Part shown: positions 1 through 9,218 of the stretch, piece by piece
Layout: each line of letters opens with the position of its first letter
How positions within the stretch are numbered: position 1 is the first letter of the stretch
The notes under the pieces: model-generated
What the model saw: the letters and a program-made list of their open reading frames with translations, nothing else
The model's database searches: none
What the model was told of the DNA's origin: nothing
Assembly (NCBI RefSeq): GCF_900102005.1
Contig: NZ_LT627736.1
Coordinates: 248,001 to 312,000 of the forward strand
DNA: 64,000 nt
Reading direction: 5' to 3'
DNA from: Microbacterium sp. LKL04
GTDB taxonomy: Bacteria > Actinomycetota > Actinomycetes > Actinomycetales > Microbacteriaceae
Translations under genes and position numbers: made by a program

Positions 1-1593
1 GCGGGCGTCGTCACGGGCTTCCGCGAACGATCCCTCGTACATCTTCGCGACGCCGCGCGTCGAGACCAGGTCCGCCTGGACTGCCGCGGGCGCGCCCACC
101 GCGGCTGCCAGCTCGGCGCCGAGCGTGTCGCCGGCCGCTGCCAGGTCGTGCCCGAACAGGACGAGGCCGAGGCGCTCTTCGAGGTCGGCCTGCGCCGCGT
201 GCCCCGCGGCGCGCAGGATCGTCAGACGCTCGGGCAGGAACGCCTCGGCCTCGACGATCCGGTCGGTGGCGACGAGGCCGCCCAGCAGGTGCGACGACAG
301 GACCACGCCCTCGGCGGGGTCGGCATCCGTCAGCAGCCCGCGGAGCGGGTCGATCGCGGCGGACGACCCGGCGTGCGCCAGGGCGACGGCACGGGCGACG
401 CGGTCCTCCCGCGTGAGGACGGGAGCGGGTGCGACCACCGTCGAGAAATCGTGCGAGCGGATGGGGACGTCGTAGTGCTCCGTGCCGACCTCGCGCAGGC
501 GCGCGAGGTTCCGCGTGTGGGCGTCCGTGCCGTTCCGGCGGTCGAATGCCGCGGCGATGTCGCCGGCGGCACTCCACGCCGCGGCGGCGAGCTCGTCGAC
601 GCGCCACGGGCCGTCGTGCGCGCCGAAGACGGGCACGAGGGCCTCCGCGTCCGAGCCGCGGACGGTGAGGCCGGGGTGGCCCGCCGCGGCGACGGCGTCG
701 AGGGCGAGCGCGAAGGCGCCGAGAGCCGTGGCGTGCGCGTCGGCGTCGAGGCCGTCGTGCACGAGCCACGACAGGTGGCGCTCGACGAGGGCGAGGGCAC
801 GCGCCTCGTTGCCGGTGACGGCGCAGAACACGACGTTCTTCGCGACGATCGCGAGGTTGTCCGGGTTCTCCTTCGCGAGGCGGTAGCTGCGCAGGTGCGC
901 GGTGCGTGCGTCGTCGAGCATCCCCGCGCGCAGGTAGGGGAGGAGGATGCGAGCCAGCGCGTGCTCGGGCTCCTCGCCGCACGAGAACCCGTTCTCGATC
1001 ATCTCGCCGACGAGTCGGATGGCCTCTTCCTCGCGACCGGTCTCGATGAAGAACCCGGCGAACTGGCTGCGGACGCACGCGTCGCAGTGGCTGTAGTCGT
1101 CGCGGGGGGTCGCCTCGAGCGTGCGCTGCAGGTCGGCGGCTTCGTCCATGCGGCCCGCCGCCCAGGCATCCTCGAAGCGGGCCATGAGGACCCCGCTGGG
1201 ACCGACGCCGGCCCGCTGGTAGTGCGCTTCCATGTCGTCGAGCACGGCGGCGATCTGCTCCGTGGGGAACTCGGGCGAGCTGCCGAGGGCGCTCGCCATC
1301 CACTTGTACTGCCAGAGCACGTCACCGGCGCCCTCGACCTCGGCGGGGAACCGTTCCGGATCGGCGTCGTGGTGCGCCAGGCACCACGCGAACGAGGTGA
1401 GCATGAGGTCCGTGTCGCCGCCCATGTTCGCGCTCGAGGTCTGCCGCAGGCGGGCTTCGTACTCGAGTCGTTCGTCGCCGCTCTCCTGCGCGAGCGCGAC
1501 GGCCTGCGCGACGAGGGACTGCTCCTGCGGACCCCACGGGGTGTTGTCGATCTCGTCGAAGAGGGATCGGATGCGGGTCGCGTAACCGGTCAT
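1..1593 (-). CDS. TPR-like alpha-helical protein coupled to HSP90 (partial, C-terminus cut by window edge)
   Basis: An open frame of 531 codons runs from an ATG at 1593 to the left edge with no stop, so the C-terminus lies outside the window. The start overlaps the HSP90 stop as ATGA, which implies translational coupling. The product is soluble, rich in Ala, Glu and Arg, with no signal peptide or membrane segment. The stretch around residues 190-290 reads like paired TPR helices: FFIETGREEEAIRLV is followed by LPYLRAGMLDDARTAHL and then a VTGNEARALALVERHL segment. Several cysteines occur in the middle, including a HCDAC motif. No enzymatic motif was recognised. The coupling suggests a partner or substrate adaptor of the HSP90 ATPase, which is inference. 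The TPR assignment is by repeat feel, not by a profile score. Confidence 0.75.
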   Translation of the reverse strand, partial: MTGYATRIRSLFDEIDNTPWGPQEQSLVAQAVALAQESGDERLEYEARLRQTSSANMGGDTDLMLTSFAWCLAHHDADPERFPAEVEGAGDVLWQYKWMASALGSSPEFPTEQIAAVLDDMEAHYQRAGVGPSGVLMARFEDAWAAGRMDEAADLQRTLEATPRDDYSHCDACVRSQFAGFFIETGREEEAIRLVGEMIENGFSCGEEPEHALARILLPYLRAGMLDDARTAHLRSYRLAKENPDNLAIVAKNVVFCAVTGNEARALALVERHLSWLVHDGLDADAHATALGAFALALDAVAAAGHPGLTVRGSDAEALVPVFGAHDGPWRVDELAAAAWSAAGDIAAAFDRRNGTDAHTRNLARLREVGTEHYDVPIRSHDFSTVVAPAPVLTREDRVARAVALAHAGSSAAIDPLRGLLTDADPAEGVVLSSHLLGGLVATDRIVEAEAFLPERLTILRAAGHAAQADLEERLGLVLFGHDLAAAGDTLGAELAAAVGAPAAVQADLVSTRGVAKMYEGSFAEARDDAR

Positions 1594-3410
1594 GAGGCTC
1601 CTTCTGTCGAGGGTGGGGTGTCGGCGTCGATGGCGCGGTCGACCAGCTCCGAAAGGGCGTTCGACATCATCGTGCGATCGGAGGGGCCGAGGGGGTGGTG
1701 CCCCGCGAGAAGCGACTGCACGTAGAGGAGCTGCACGCTCAGGTCGAACACCCGGCCGGGCGGCGTCGCGGCGAGCTTGCGGATCATGGGACTCGTCCAG
1801 TTGAGGCACAGCCGAGCCGCGAGCTCGTCCGCGGCGCGGCCGCTCGAGACGATGCTCGCCGCGCGGTCGAGGACGCCGCCCCACAACGCGCCCCCGGCGC
1901 TGCGCGCACGGCCACGGTCGAGGGCGCGCAGCACCTCGGGATCGGCCACGAACAGCCCCGGCAGGTCGGGACGGTCGAACGTGCGGACCGCGACGTCGAC
2001 GTCCTCGAGCGCAGCCTTCGCTCGCTCCTCGAGGGCTGTCGCCGCGGCGCGGTCGTCGAGAGGTGCGAGGTCCAGCCGGTCGATCTCGCCGACGACGTCG
2101 ACGCGCTCGACCTCGACGCCGGGGAACAGCTCGGGGATCCGGCGGACGAGGTCCGCGTCGTAGAGGTAGCCGCCGTTGACGAGGACACCGCCGGCGGAGG
2201 CCATGCTGGCGACCTGGCGGAACTCGTCGACGGTCTCGGCGTAGCGCACGGTCGGGAACCTGCGGGCGAGCTCTTCGACGCGCAGACGACCCGCGGTCGT
2301 CTCGACCGAGAGCCACCGGACGATGAACCGGGCGAGTTCGTCGTCGTGGCGGACGAGCGACTTGAGTGCGACCTCGTGGATGGACACGAACTGCGCGAGC
2401 CGGACGGGGTCCTGCAGTGCGACCTCCAGGATCCAGCGGCGGATCGCCTCGCCGATCTCCTGGCGTGTCTGTTCAAGTGCGTCGTCGTCGACGAGCGACT
2501 CGCGACTGGCGGTCGGGTGCAGTGAGCCGGAGTCGACGACGGCGCGGGCGAAGAAGGCCCAGGCGGGGAGCAGCTCGTCGGCGCGCTCGGTCAGCAGCAT
2601 CCGCCGCAGGTACACGCGGGTGCTCTGGCGTGCCGTCGGGGGAGGCGCGAACGGCAGCACGAAGGCCACCCCGCGCGTCTGCGTGCCCGGGACGTGCAGC
2701 GGGATGACATCGAGCGGTTCCGCGCCGATGAGCTCACGCCCGTAGCCGAGCTGTCGCTCGAGATCGCCGTCGAGGAAGGGGGCGGGTTCGGTGACGGTCG
2801 TCTCGCCGCCGCCGGGAAGGTCTACGACGACCGTGTGCGGCAGATAGCGTCCGAAGGTCTCGGCGAGCTCCATGACCGTGCTCGTCCCGAGCAGCGCCCG
2901 CGTGTCCGAGCGCGGCGTGAGGTGCACGCTCGTGCCGACCGGGATGTCCTCGGGGTGGGGGGCGACCGTGAAGGTGCCGTCCGAATGTCCCGTCCACTCG
3001 ACGGGAGCGGACCCTGACGCGCTCCGCGAGCGGATGACGATCGTGTCGCACACCATGAAGCACGAGAGCATCCCGATGCCGAACTGACCGAGGAAGTCGC
3101 CGCGCGGCAGGTCGAAGATGTCGCGCTTGGAGCTGCGTCCCACCGTGGCCAGGAGGTCGGCGACCTCGGTCTCGGTGAGCCCCACCCCGTCGTCGCGCAT
3201 CACGAACTCGGCCGAGCCGTCGCTGACGGGCGTGATGCGGATGCGGCCGCCGCCCCCGTCGACGGCCCGGCGCGCGGCGATCGCGTCGACGGCGTTCTGC
3301 AGCAGCTCGCGCAGGAACACCCGAGGACTCGAATAGATGTGGCGGCTCAACAGGTCGATGACCCCGCGGAGGTCGACCTGGAACTGTTGGGCGGCAGTAC
3401 TGTCCGTCAC
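1590..3410 (-). CDS. HSP90-family molecular chaperone (HtpG-like)
   Basis: This is a 606-residue ATP-dependent chaperone of the HSP90/GHKL superfamily, close to the usual HtpG length. The N-terminal nucleotide pocket shows LRELLQNAVDA (Glu35, Asn39), MRDDGVG (Asp74) and GQFGIGM (108-114). The middle domain retains an FFARAVVDSGSLHPTASRE segment equivalent to the FVRGVVDSxDLPLNISRE motif of HtpG. A C-terminal LCLNWTSPMIRKLA stretch resembles the dimerisation region. The protein does not end in MEEVD, the eukaryotic TPR-docking tail. I chose the GTG at 3410 because GAGGAGCG lies just upstream; the frame stays open far beyond, but that part is antisense to the tRNA, secE and nusG. The last codons overlap the following TPR-like gene by 4 nt. 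Confidence 0.9.
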   Translation of the reverse strand: MTDSTAAQQFQVDLRGVIDLLSRHIYSSPRVFLRELLQNAVDAIAARRAVDGGGGRIRITPVSDGSAEFVMRDDGVGLTETEVADLLATVGRSSKRDIFDLPRGDFLGQFGIGMLSCFMVCDTIVIRSRSASGSAPVEWTGHSDGTFTVAPHPEDIPVGTSVHLTPRSDTRALLGTSTVMELAETFGRYLPHTVVVDLPGGGETTVTEPAPFLDGDLERQLGYGRELIGAEPLDVIPLHVPGTQTRGVAFVLPFAPPPTARQSTRVYLRRMLLTERADELLPAWAFFARAVVDSGSLHPTASRESLVDDDALEQTRQEIGEAIRRWILEVALQDPVRLAQFVSIHEVALKSLVRHDDELARFIVRWLSVETTAGRLRVEELARRFPTVRYAETVDEFRQVASMASAGGVLVNGGYLYDADLVRRIPELFPGVEVERVDVVGEIDRLDLAPLDDRAAATALEERAKAALEDVDVAVRTFDRPDLPGLFVADPEVLRALDRGRARSAGGALWGGVLDRAASIVSSGRAADELAARLCLNWTSPMIRKLAATPPGRVFDLSVQLLYVQSLLAGHHPLGPSDRTMMSNALSELVDRAIDADTPPSTEGAS

Positions 3411-3516
3411 CGCGCTCCTCGGTAGTCGTCGTTCATCCGATGCCGTGCTCCCCCATGCCGGTGACGGCCGATCAAGCCTAGCGAGGCGGCCCTCGGACGG
3501 CGAGGGATGCCGCGCG

Positions 3517-3546
3517 TTCGCCACCCTCCGAGCCATGCCGTATGCT
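3517..3546 (+). promoter_or_regulatory. possible promoter of the tRNA-Trp/secE/nusG unit
   Basis: A TTCGCC hexamer at 3517-3522 and a TATGCT hexamer at 3541-3546 are separated by 18 bp, about 78 bp upstream of the tRNA. The match to a housekeeping promoter is fair at -10 and weak at -35, so this is a candidate only. Confidence 0.35.
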
Positions 3547-3623
3547 GGTCCACGCAGTTGTCTGCATTCTTTTGCCGTGCCCATGGGCCCGACAGGATGT
3601 GGATTCCCGGGTCGAAAGACCTT

Positions 3624-3696
<73 letters not shown>

Positions 3697-3740
3697 CGCG
3701 TCAGCGTCAGCTGACTCGAACCGAGCAACAGGTGGGTTGA

Positions 3741-4007
3741 ATGGTCCAGGATGAGCCGAACGGCGAGGTCGTCGCTGCCAGCAGCGGCGCCACCCGTGAG
3801 AAGAAGCTCAACTTCTTCCAGCGGATCGCCCTTTTCATCCGCCAGGTGATCGCCGAGCTCCGCAAGGTCGTGACACCGACCCGGCAGGAGCTGGTGAAGT
3901 TCACCCTCGTGGTCCTGGGATTCGTCGTTGTCGTGATGGCCATCGTGTACGGGCTCGACCTGTTCTTCACCTGGATCACGAACATCGTCTTCGACGTCCC
4001 CAGGTGA
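3741..4007 (+). CDS. secE: preprotein translocase subunit SecE
   Basis: This 88-residue protein is the small essential subunit of the SecYEG channel in the cytoplasmic membrane. A short hydrophilic N-terminus precedes the amphipathic conserved helix (FFQRIALFIRQVIAELRKVV, about residues 25-44) and one transmembrane helix at roughly residues 54-79. The single-span form is usual outside Proteobacteria. It lies 44 bp after tRNA-Trp and is followed by nusG, the standard order. A GGTGGG-type ribosome binding site precedes the ATG. Confidence 0.97.
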   Translation: MVQDEPNGEVVAASSGATREKKLNFFQRIALFIRQVIAELRKVVTPTRQELVKFTLVVLGFVVVVMAIVYGLDLFFTWITNIVFDVPR

Positions 4008-4115
4008 CGTCCGGACGATCATCCGTCGCGGTGACGGACGGCATCCCGGATCATCTGAACCGCCCGCCGCGTTGCCGCTGAACATCGAAGCCGAACCTGC
4101 AGGGAAGTGAATGAC

Positions 4116-5123
4116 GTGACCGAACGATATGTCGACGACGCCGACTGGTCGACCGCCGCGGAGCAGTCCAGCGAGGACGACGAAGCGCAGGAGGGCAACG
4201 TCCTGGCCGGTCAGGAGCGTTCCGCCGAATCCGCTGAGCACGCCGCCCTGCACATCGAGGACGAGGAGCCCGTCGAGGACGAGCCCACCGGAGAGGATGC
4301 CGTCGTGATCGAGGACCCCGAAGCCGACCGCATCGTCAACGACGCGCTCGAGATCGACCAGGCCGACGAAGCCGAGGCTGCCGCCGAGGTTCTCACCGAG
4401 TCGCTCGCCGACGAAGAGGAAGAGCGCGCCGCAGCTGCGGCGGACGAGGTCGCCCCCTACGACGGTCCCGAGCTCGGCGATGACGAGGACGAGACCTCGG
4501 ACGACCCGTACGAGGCCTTCCGTCAGGAGCTCCGCTCGCTCGAGGGCAAGTGGTACGTCATCCACTCCTACGCCGGTTTCGAGCGCAAGGTGAAGGCCAA
4601 CATCGAGCAGCGGAAGTCCACGCTCGAGGTCGAGGACGACATCTACCAGGTCGAGGTCCCGATGGAGGACGTCGTCGAGATCAAGAACGGCCAGCGCAAG
4701 ATGGTCAACCGTGTCCGGATCCCCGGATACGTGCTCGTGCGCATGGAGCTCAACGAGGACACCTGGTCGGTCGTGCGCCACACGCCCGGCGTCACCGGCT
4801 TCGTAGGCAACGCCCACAACCCGACCCCGCTGCGTTTCGAAGAGGCCTTCACCATGCTGAAGCCGCTCGTCGAGGCCAAAGAGGTCGCGCCGGCCAAGGG
4901 TGCCACCGCCACGAAGGGCTCTGCGACGCAGGCCCGCTCGGTCATCACCGAGGTCGACTTCGAGATCGGCGAGACGATCACGATCAAGGAGGGCTCGTTC
5001 GCGGGTCTTCCCGGATCGATCTCCGAGATCAAGCCCGAGAGCGGCAAGCTCACTGTCCTCGTCTCGCTCTTCGAGCGCGAGACGCCGGTCGAGCTGTCGT
5101 TCGATCAGGTCACCAAGCAGTAA
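4116..5123 (+). CDS. nusG: transcription termination/antitermination factor NusG
   Basis: NusG binds RNA polymerase and modulates elongation, pausing and Rho termination. The 335-residue product has a very acidic, Ala/Glu/Asp-rich N-terminal extension of about 140 residues. The NGN domain then starts at KWYVIHSYAGFERKV, and a C-terminal KOW domain contains IKEGSFAGLPGSISEI. E. coli NusG is only about 180 residues; acidic extensions are common in Actinobacteria. A GTG at 4107 is also in frame, but AGGGA at 4101-4105 is 1 nt from it and 10 nt from the GTG at 4116, so I prefer 4116. The gene is followed by a strong terminator, so rplK-rplA probably have their own promoter. Confidence 0.95.
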   Translation: MTERYVDDADWSTAAEQSSEDDEAQEGNVLAGQERSAESAEHAALHIEDEEPVEDEPTGEDAVVIEDPEADRIVNDALEIDQADEAEAAAEVLTESLADEEEERAAAAADEVAPYDGPELGDDEDETSDDPYEAFRQELRSLEGKWYVIHSYAGFERKVKANIEQRKSTLEVEDDIYQVEVPMEDVVEIKNGQRKMVNRVRIPGYVLVRMELNEDTWSVVRHTPGVTGFVGNAHNPTPLRFEEAFTMLKPLVEAKEVAPAKGATATKGSATQARSVITEVDFEIGETITIKEGSFAGLPGSISEIKPESGKLTVLVSLFERETPVELSFDQVTKQ

Positions 5124-5141
5124 GCGCAGCATCGCGCGACG

Positions 5142-5169
5142 CGAAGGCCCCGCTCCGGCGGGGCCTTCG
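5142..5169 (+). terminator. hairpin terminator after nusG
   Basis: A perfect 12-bp stem (5142-5153 with 5158-5169) closes a TCCG loop, 18 nt after the nusG stop. It lacks a long U tract, as is common in high-GC actinobacteria. Confidence 0.75.
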
Positions 5170-5309
5170 TCATGCCGGGGGATGCCGGATGCGGTAGACT
5201 CATGTGGTTTGTGCGCCGCTTCGTCGTGCGCGCAGGCATCACCACGACCCGGATCCGCCGGGACCGTGGGAGAACGAGGCATCCGCCTCGCTCGTGAAAG
5301 GAAGAGGAA

Positions 5310-5741
5310 ATGGCACCGAAGAAGAAGGTGACCGGCCTGATCAAGCTTCAGATCAACGCCGGTGCAGCCAACCCGGCGCCGCCGATCGGCCCCGCGCTCG
5401 GTCAGCATGGCGTCAACATCATGGAGTTCTGCAAGGCGTACAACGCCGCGACCGAGTCGCAGCGCGGCAACGTCATCCCCGTCGAGATCACCGTCTACGA
5501 GGACCGCAGCTTCACGTTCATCCTGAAGACCCCGCCCGCCGCGGAGCTCATCAAGAAGGCCGCCGGTGTGGCGAAGGGTTCTGCGACCCCGCACACCACC
5601 AAGGTCGCGAAGCTCACCAAGGATCAGGTTCGCCAGATCGCCGAGACGAAGATGCCCGACCTGAACGCCAACGACATCGAGGCCGCCTCGCTGATCATCG
5701 CCGGCACCGCCCGTTCCATGGGCATCACGGTCGAGAGCTGA
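5310..5741 (+). CDS. rplK: 50S ribosomal protein L11
   Basis: This 143-residue protein is L11, which binds the GTPase-associated region of 23S rRNA together with the L10/L12 stalk. The N-terminus has the conserved [20 protein letters not shown] segment, with [15 protein letters not shown] following. The C-terminal rRNA-binding domain includes [13 protein letters not shown]. Length is the family norm. AGGAAGAGGAA precedes the ATG. The stop is 13 bp before rplA, so the two are co-transcribed. Confidence 0.98.
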   Translation: MAPKKKVTGLIKLQINAGAANPAPPIGPALGQHGVNIMEFCKAYNAATESQRGNVIPVEITVYEDRSFTFILKTPPAAELIKKAAGVAKGSATPHTTKVAKLTKDQVRQIAETKMPDLNANDIEAASLIIAGTARSMGITVES

Positions 5742-5754
5742 GGGGAACAGAACA

Positions 5755-6444
5755 ATGGCTAAGTCCAAGGCTTACGAAGCAGCAGCGGCCAAGATCGACC
5801 GCTCCACGTTCTACTCCTCCGAGCAGGCTGTCGCCCTCGCCAAGGAGACCGGTTCGGCCAAGTTCGACTCGACCGTCGAGGTCGCGCTGAAGCTCGCCGT
5901 CGACCCGCGCAAGGCGGACCAGATGGTCCGTGGCACGGTCATCCTGCCCCACGGCACCGGCAAGACCGCCCGCGTCATCGTGTTCGCGACCGGTCCCGCC
6001 GCTGAAGCCGCTCTCGCCGCCGGTGCGGACGAGGTCGGTGGCGCCGAGCTCATCGAGAAGGTCGCCGGTGGCTACACCGCGTTCGACTCGGCTGTCTCGA
6101 CCCCCGAGCTCATGGGCCAGGTCGGTCGCCTCGGAAAGGTCCTCGGACCCCGCGGCCTCATGCCGAACCCGAAGACCGGCACCGTGACCCCCAACCCGGC
6201 CAAGGCCGTCGAGGAGATCAAGGGCGGAAAGATCGAGTTCCGCGTCGACAAGCACGCCAACGTGCACTTCGTCGTCGGCAAGGCGTCCTTCTCGGAGGAC
6301 CAGCTGAACGAGAACTTCAACGCTGCACTCGAAGAGATCGTGCGTCTGAAGCCGTCGAGCTCGAAGGGCCGTTACATCCAGAAGGGCGCCATCTCGACCA
6401 CGTTCGGTCCCGGCATCCCGCTGGACGTCAACGCTCTCGTCTGA
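5755..6444 (+). CDS. rplA: 50S ribosomal protein L1
   Basis: This 229-residue protein is L1, which forms the mobile L1 stalk near the ribosomal E site and in many bacteria represses its own operon. Diagnostic segments are [11 protein letters not shown], the signature [20 protein letters not shown], and a C-terminal [18 protein letters not shown]. It directly follows rplK with a GAGGGGAA ribosome binding site. A strong hairpin follows the stop. Confidence 0.98.
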   Translation: MAKSKAYEAAAAKIDRSTFYSSEQAVALAKETGSAKFDSTVEVALKLAVDPRKADQMVRGTVILPHGTGKTARVIVFATGPAAEAALAAGADEVGGAELIEKVAGGYTAFDSAVSTPELMGQVGRLGKVLGPRGLMPNPKTGTVTPNPAKAVEEIKGGKIEFRVDKHANVHFVVGKASFSEDQLNENFNAALEEIVRLKPSSSKGRYIQKGAISTTFGPGIPLDVNALV

Positions 6445-6458
6445 GTCGTCCAGACAGC

Positions 6459-6488
6459 AAGGGGCTCCACCTCCGGGTGGGGCCCCTT
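6459..6488 (+). terminator. hairpin terminator after rplA
   Basis: A 12-bp stem with one G-T wobble (6459-6470 with 6477-6488) closes a 6-nt loop and is followed by TCG-rich sequence. It ends the rplK-rplA unit. Confidence 0.75.
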
Positions 6489-6517
6489 CGTCGTTCCGTC
6501 CTTGGTAGCGTCATCGC

Positions 6518-7567
6518 GTGGCCCGCGACATCGAGACGCTGTTCGACATCGAGGCGCCCATCGTGCTCGGGCCGTTCGGCGGCCTGTCGTCCGTGGCGCT
6601 CACCGCGGCCGTCAGCGACGCGGGCGGTCTCGGCTCGTTCGGCCTCTACGGATACTCGGGCGACCGCATCCGCGAGACGGCTTCTGCGCTCAGGGCCGCG
6701 ACGGGCCGCCCGTTCGCACTGAACCTCTGGCTTCCCACCGGTGACGAGGTCGTCCCGGCCGAGGCCGACCTCGCCGCGGCCCGCGCGGCGGTCGCTCCGC
6801 TCCTGGCCGCGGCCGGTGTCGCAGACCCGCCTCTGCCGTCCGCGTTCCTCCCTTCCCTCGACGAGCAGCTCGACGCGGTGTGGGATGCCGCGCCCGCCGT
6901 CCTCAGCGTCGTGTTCGGCGTGCCGGCGGCCGAGACCGTCGCCGAGGCTCATCGCCGCGGCATCCGTGTCGTGGGGACCGCCACCTCCGTCGCCGAGGCC
7001 GTCGCGTTGGCGGACGGGGGAGTGGACGCGATCGTCGCGAGCGGCGCGGAGGCCGCCGGGCATCGGGTGACCTTCCTGCGTCCCGCGGAGGATTCGCTCG
7101 TGGGGACGTTCGCCCTGGTCCCGCAAGTGGTCGACGCTGTCGACGTCCCGGTCCTCGCCGCGGGCGGGATCGCCGACCGCCGGGGTGTCGCCGCCGCGTT
7201 CGCGCTCGGCGCGGCGGGAGTGCAAGTCGGGAGCGCGTTCCTCCGCACCCGGGCCTCGGCCGCTTCCGACGCGCACCGCGACGCGCTCCGAGCTGCGGCG
7301 GACACCGACACGGTCCTGACCCGCGCGATGAGCGGGCGGCTGGCCCGAGGCATCCCGAATCGGGCGGTCCGTGCCATCGAGGACGCGGATGCCATCGCCG
7401 CGTTCCCCGCGCAGAACTGGCTCACCGGGGTGGTCCGCGCGGCGGCGCGGGACGACGGGGAACTGATCTCGCTCTGGGCGGGACAGGCGGCAGGGCTGTC
7501 GCGCTCGGACAACGCGGATGAAGTCTTCGCGGAGCTCGCGGCAGGCCTGCCGCCGGCATCCCGCTGA
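6518..7567 (+). CDS. nitronate monooxygenase family FMN protein
   Basis: This 349-residue TIM-barrel flavoprotein belongs to the nitronate monooxygenase (2-nitropropane dioxygenase) family, which oxidises alkyl nitronates such as propionate 3-nitronate with FMN and O2. GASGAEAAGHRVTF-like residues (SGAEAAGH) hold the expected catalytic His, and AAGGIADRRGVAAA then LGAAGVQVGSAFL form the phosphate-binding part of the barrel. It stands alone on the plus strand between rplA and an amino acid importer. The GTG start is probably leaderless: TAGCGT lies 6 nt before it. The exact substrate cannot be read from sequence. Confidence 0.88.
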   Translation: MARDIETLFDIEAPIVLGPFGGLSSVALTAAVSDAGGLGSFGLYGYSGDRIRETASALRAATGRPFALNLWLPTGDEVVPAEADLAAARAAVAPLLAAAGVADPPLPSAFLPSLDEQLDAVWDAAPAVLSVVFGVPAAETVAEAHRRGIRVVGTATSVAEAVALADGGVDAIVASGAEAAGHRVTFLRPAEDSLVGTFALVPQVVDAVDVPVLAAGGIADRRGVAAAFALGAAGVQVGSAFLRTRASAASDAHRDALRAAADTDTVLTRAMSGRLARGIPNRAVRAIEDADAIAAFPAQNWLTGVVRAAARDDGELISLWAGQAAGLSRSDNADEVFAELAAGLPPASR

Positions 7568-7675
7568 CACAGACCGTCACCTGCGGGAATCATCCACACG
7601 GATGCGTGTTGTATTGAGAGGTCCGCGCGGGCCACAGCCTTCGCGCGCCTCCCTTCCCCCTCACCAAGGAGACCC

Positions 7676-8473
7676 ATGTCCCGTCGTCGTACCGCCGCAC
7701 TCGGAGCCCTCGCCCTCAGCGCCGTCCTGGCGCTCACCGCCTGCTCCTCGAGCTCGAACGGGACGGACGCCGCCGGCGACGACCTCGGTCTCGCGAAGGG
7801 CGGCACGCTCACGGTCGCGACAGAGGGGACCTACCGGCCCTTCACGTACCACGACGAAAGCGGCAAGCTCGTCGGCTACGACGTCGAGATCATCGAGGCC
7901 GTCGCGAAGAAGCTCGACCTGAACATCGAGTTCCAGGAGACGCAGTGGGACGGCATCTTCGCCGGTCTCGACGCGGGGCGCGTCGACGTCATCGCGAACC
8001 AGGTCTCGATCAACCCCGAGCGCGAGGAGAAGTACCTCTTCAGCGAGCCGTACACGGTCTCGCCGAGCGTCGTCGTGGTCAAGGACAGCGACGACTCGAT
8101 CTCGAGCTTCGCCGACCTCAAGGGCAAGAAGACCGCGCAGTCGCTCACGAGCAACTTCTACAAGCTCGCCGAGGAGGCCGGCGCCGACGTGACCCCGATC
8201 GAGGGCTGGGCGCAGGCCGTCGAGCTGCTGCGTCAGGACCGCGTCGAGGCGACCGTCAACGACAAGCTGACGTTCCTCGACTACGAGAAGACCGACGGAC
8301 CGACGGGTCTGAAGATCGCGGCCGAGACCGACCCCGCCAAGAGCGCAGTCGTCACGACGAAGAACAAGAAGGCGCTCATCGAGAAGATCGACGGCGCGCT
8401 GGCCGACCTGCGCGAAGATGGAACCCTCGCCGAGATCAGCGAGAAGTACTTCGGAGCCGACGTCACCGAGTGA
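7676..8473 (+). CDS. polar amino acid ABC transporter, substrate-binding lipoprotein
   Basis: This 265-residue family 3 extracellular solute-binding protein captures an amino acid, possibly cystine, for import. A signal peptide ends in the lipobox LTAC (Cys23), followed by a Ser-rich linker. The mature part starts with GTLTVATEGTYRPFTYHD, the usual family 3 opening, and includes LVGYDVEIIEAVAKKL and WDGIFAGLDAGRVDVIANQ. AAGGAG precedes the ATG. The permease and ATPase follow, separated by a 13-bp hairpin. Substrate is an inference from overall similarity to cystine-type proteins. Confidence 0.92.
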   Translation: MSRRRTAALGALALSAVLALTACSSSSNGTDAAGDDLGLAKGGTLTVATEGTYRPFTYHDESGKLVGYDVEIIEAVAKKLDLNIEFQETQWDGIFAGLDAGRVDVIANQVSINPEREEKYLFSEPYTVSPSVVVVKDSDDSISSFADLKGKKTAQSLTSNFYKLAEEAGADVTPIEGWAQAVELLRQDRVEATVNDKLTFLDYEKTDGPTGLKIAAETDPAKSAVVTTKNKKALIEKIDGALADLREDGTLAEISEKYFGADVTE

Positions 8474-8483
8474 CATCAGCCCC

Positions 8484-8526
8484 AACGGGCTCGGCGCGGC
8501 GCGGTGACGCGACCGCCGAGCCCGTT
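8484..8526 (+). terminator. intercistronic hairpin after the binding-protein gene
   Basis: A perfect 13-bp stem (8484-8496 with 8514-8526) with a 17-nt loop sits between the binding-protein gene and the permease. It could be a partial terminator or an mRNA 3' stabiliser that keeps binding protein above the membrane subunits. Confidence 0.6.
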
Positions 8527-8549
8527 CCCCATTCTGCGAAAGGATGCCG

Positions 8550-9218
8550 GTGGACGCCGATACATGGCAGTTGATCCTGACCTCGTTCTGGCCGATGTTC
8601 AGCGCCGGGGTCACGGTCACGATCCCGCTCGCGCTGATCTCGTTCGCAATCGGACTCGTCCTCGCCGTCGCGGCGGCGCTGATGCGGATCTCCGGCAACC
8701 GGGTGCTCTCGGGCATCGCCCGCTTCTACATCTCGGCGATCCGGGGCACGCCGCTCCTCGTGCAGATCTTCGTCATCTTCTACGGCCTGCCCCAGATCGG
8801 GGTGCGGATCGACGCGTACCTCGCGGCGGTCATCGCTTTGTCATTGAACGTGGGCGGATACGCCGCCGAGGTCATCCGCGCCGCGATCCTCTCGGTCCCC
8901 AAGGGCCAGTGGGAGGCGGGGTTCACGGTCGGGCTCTCGCGGGCGACGGCGTTGCGGCGCATCATCCTCCCTCAGGCGGCGCGCGTCTCTGTGCCGCCCC
9001 TGTCGAACACGTTCATCTCGCTTGTGAAGGACACGTCGCTGGTCGCCTCGATCACCGTCGCCGAGATGTTCCGCGTCGCGCAGAACATTGCGGCGTTCAG
9101 CCTCGACTTCCTCGTCATCTACATCGAGGCGGCGTTCATCTACTGGCTCTTCTGCCTGGTTCTGTCGTTCGGGCAGGACCGCATCGAACGGAGGCTCGAC
9201 CGCCGTGTCGCACACTGA
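8550..9218 (+). CDS. polar amino acid ABC transporter, permease
   Basis: This 222-residue inner-membrane protein has about five hydrophobic segments and the HisMQ-type signature ([18 protein letters not shown], then a [17 protein letters not shown] coupling region). It forms the channel and contacts the ATPase encoded next. Of two in-frame starts, ATG 8544 abuts AAAGG with no spacing, while GTG 8550 has a 7-nt spacing, so I choose 8550. The 3' end overlaps the ATPase gene by 14 nt. Confidence 0.92.
   Translation: MDADTWQLILTSFWPMFSAGVTVTIPLALISFAIGLVLAVAAALMRISGNRVLSGIARFYISAIRGTPLLVQIFVIFYGLPQIGVRIDAYLAAVIALSLNVGGYAAEVIRAAILSVPKGQWEAGFTVGLSRATALRRIILPQAARVSVPPLSNTFISLVKDTSLVASITVAEMFRVAQNIAAFSLDFLVIYIEAAFIYWLFCLVLSFGQDRIERRLDRRVAH

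Noticed and set aside
7596..7609. Inverted repeat ACACG-GATG-CGTGT upstream of the amino acid importer as an operator
   Set aside because: Arms are only 5 bp, there is no second copy, and no local regulator gene supports it.
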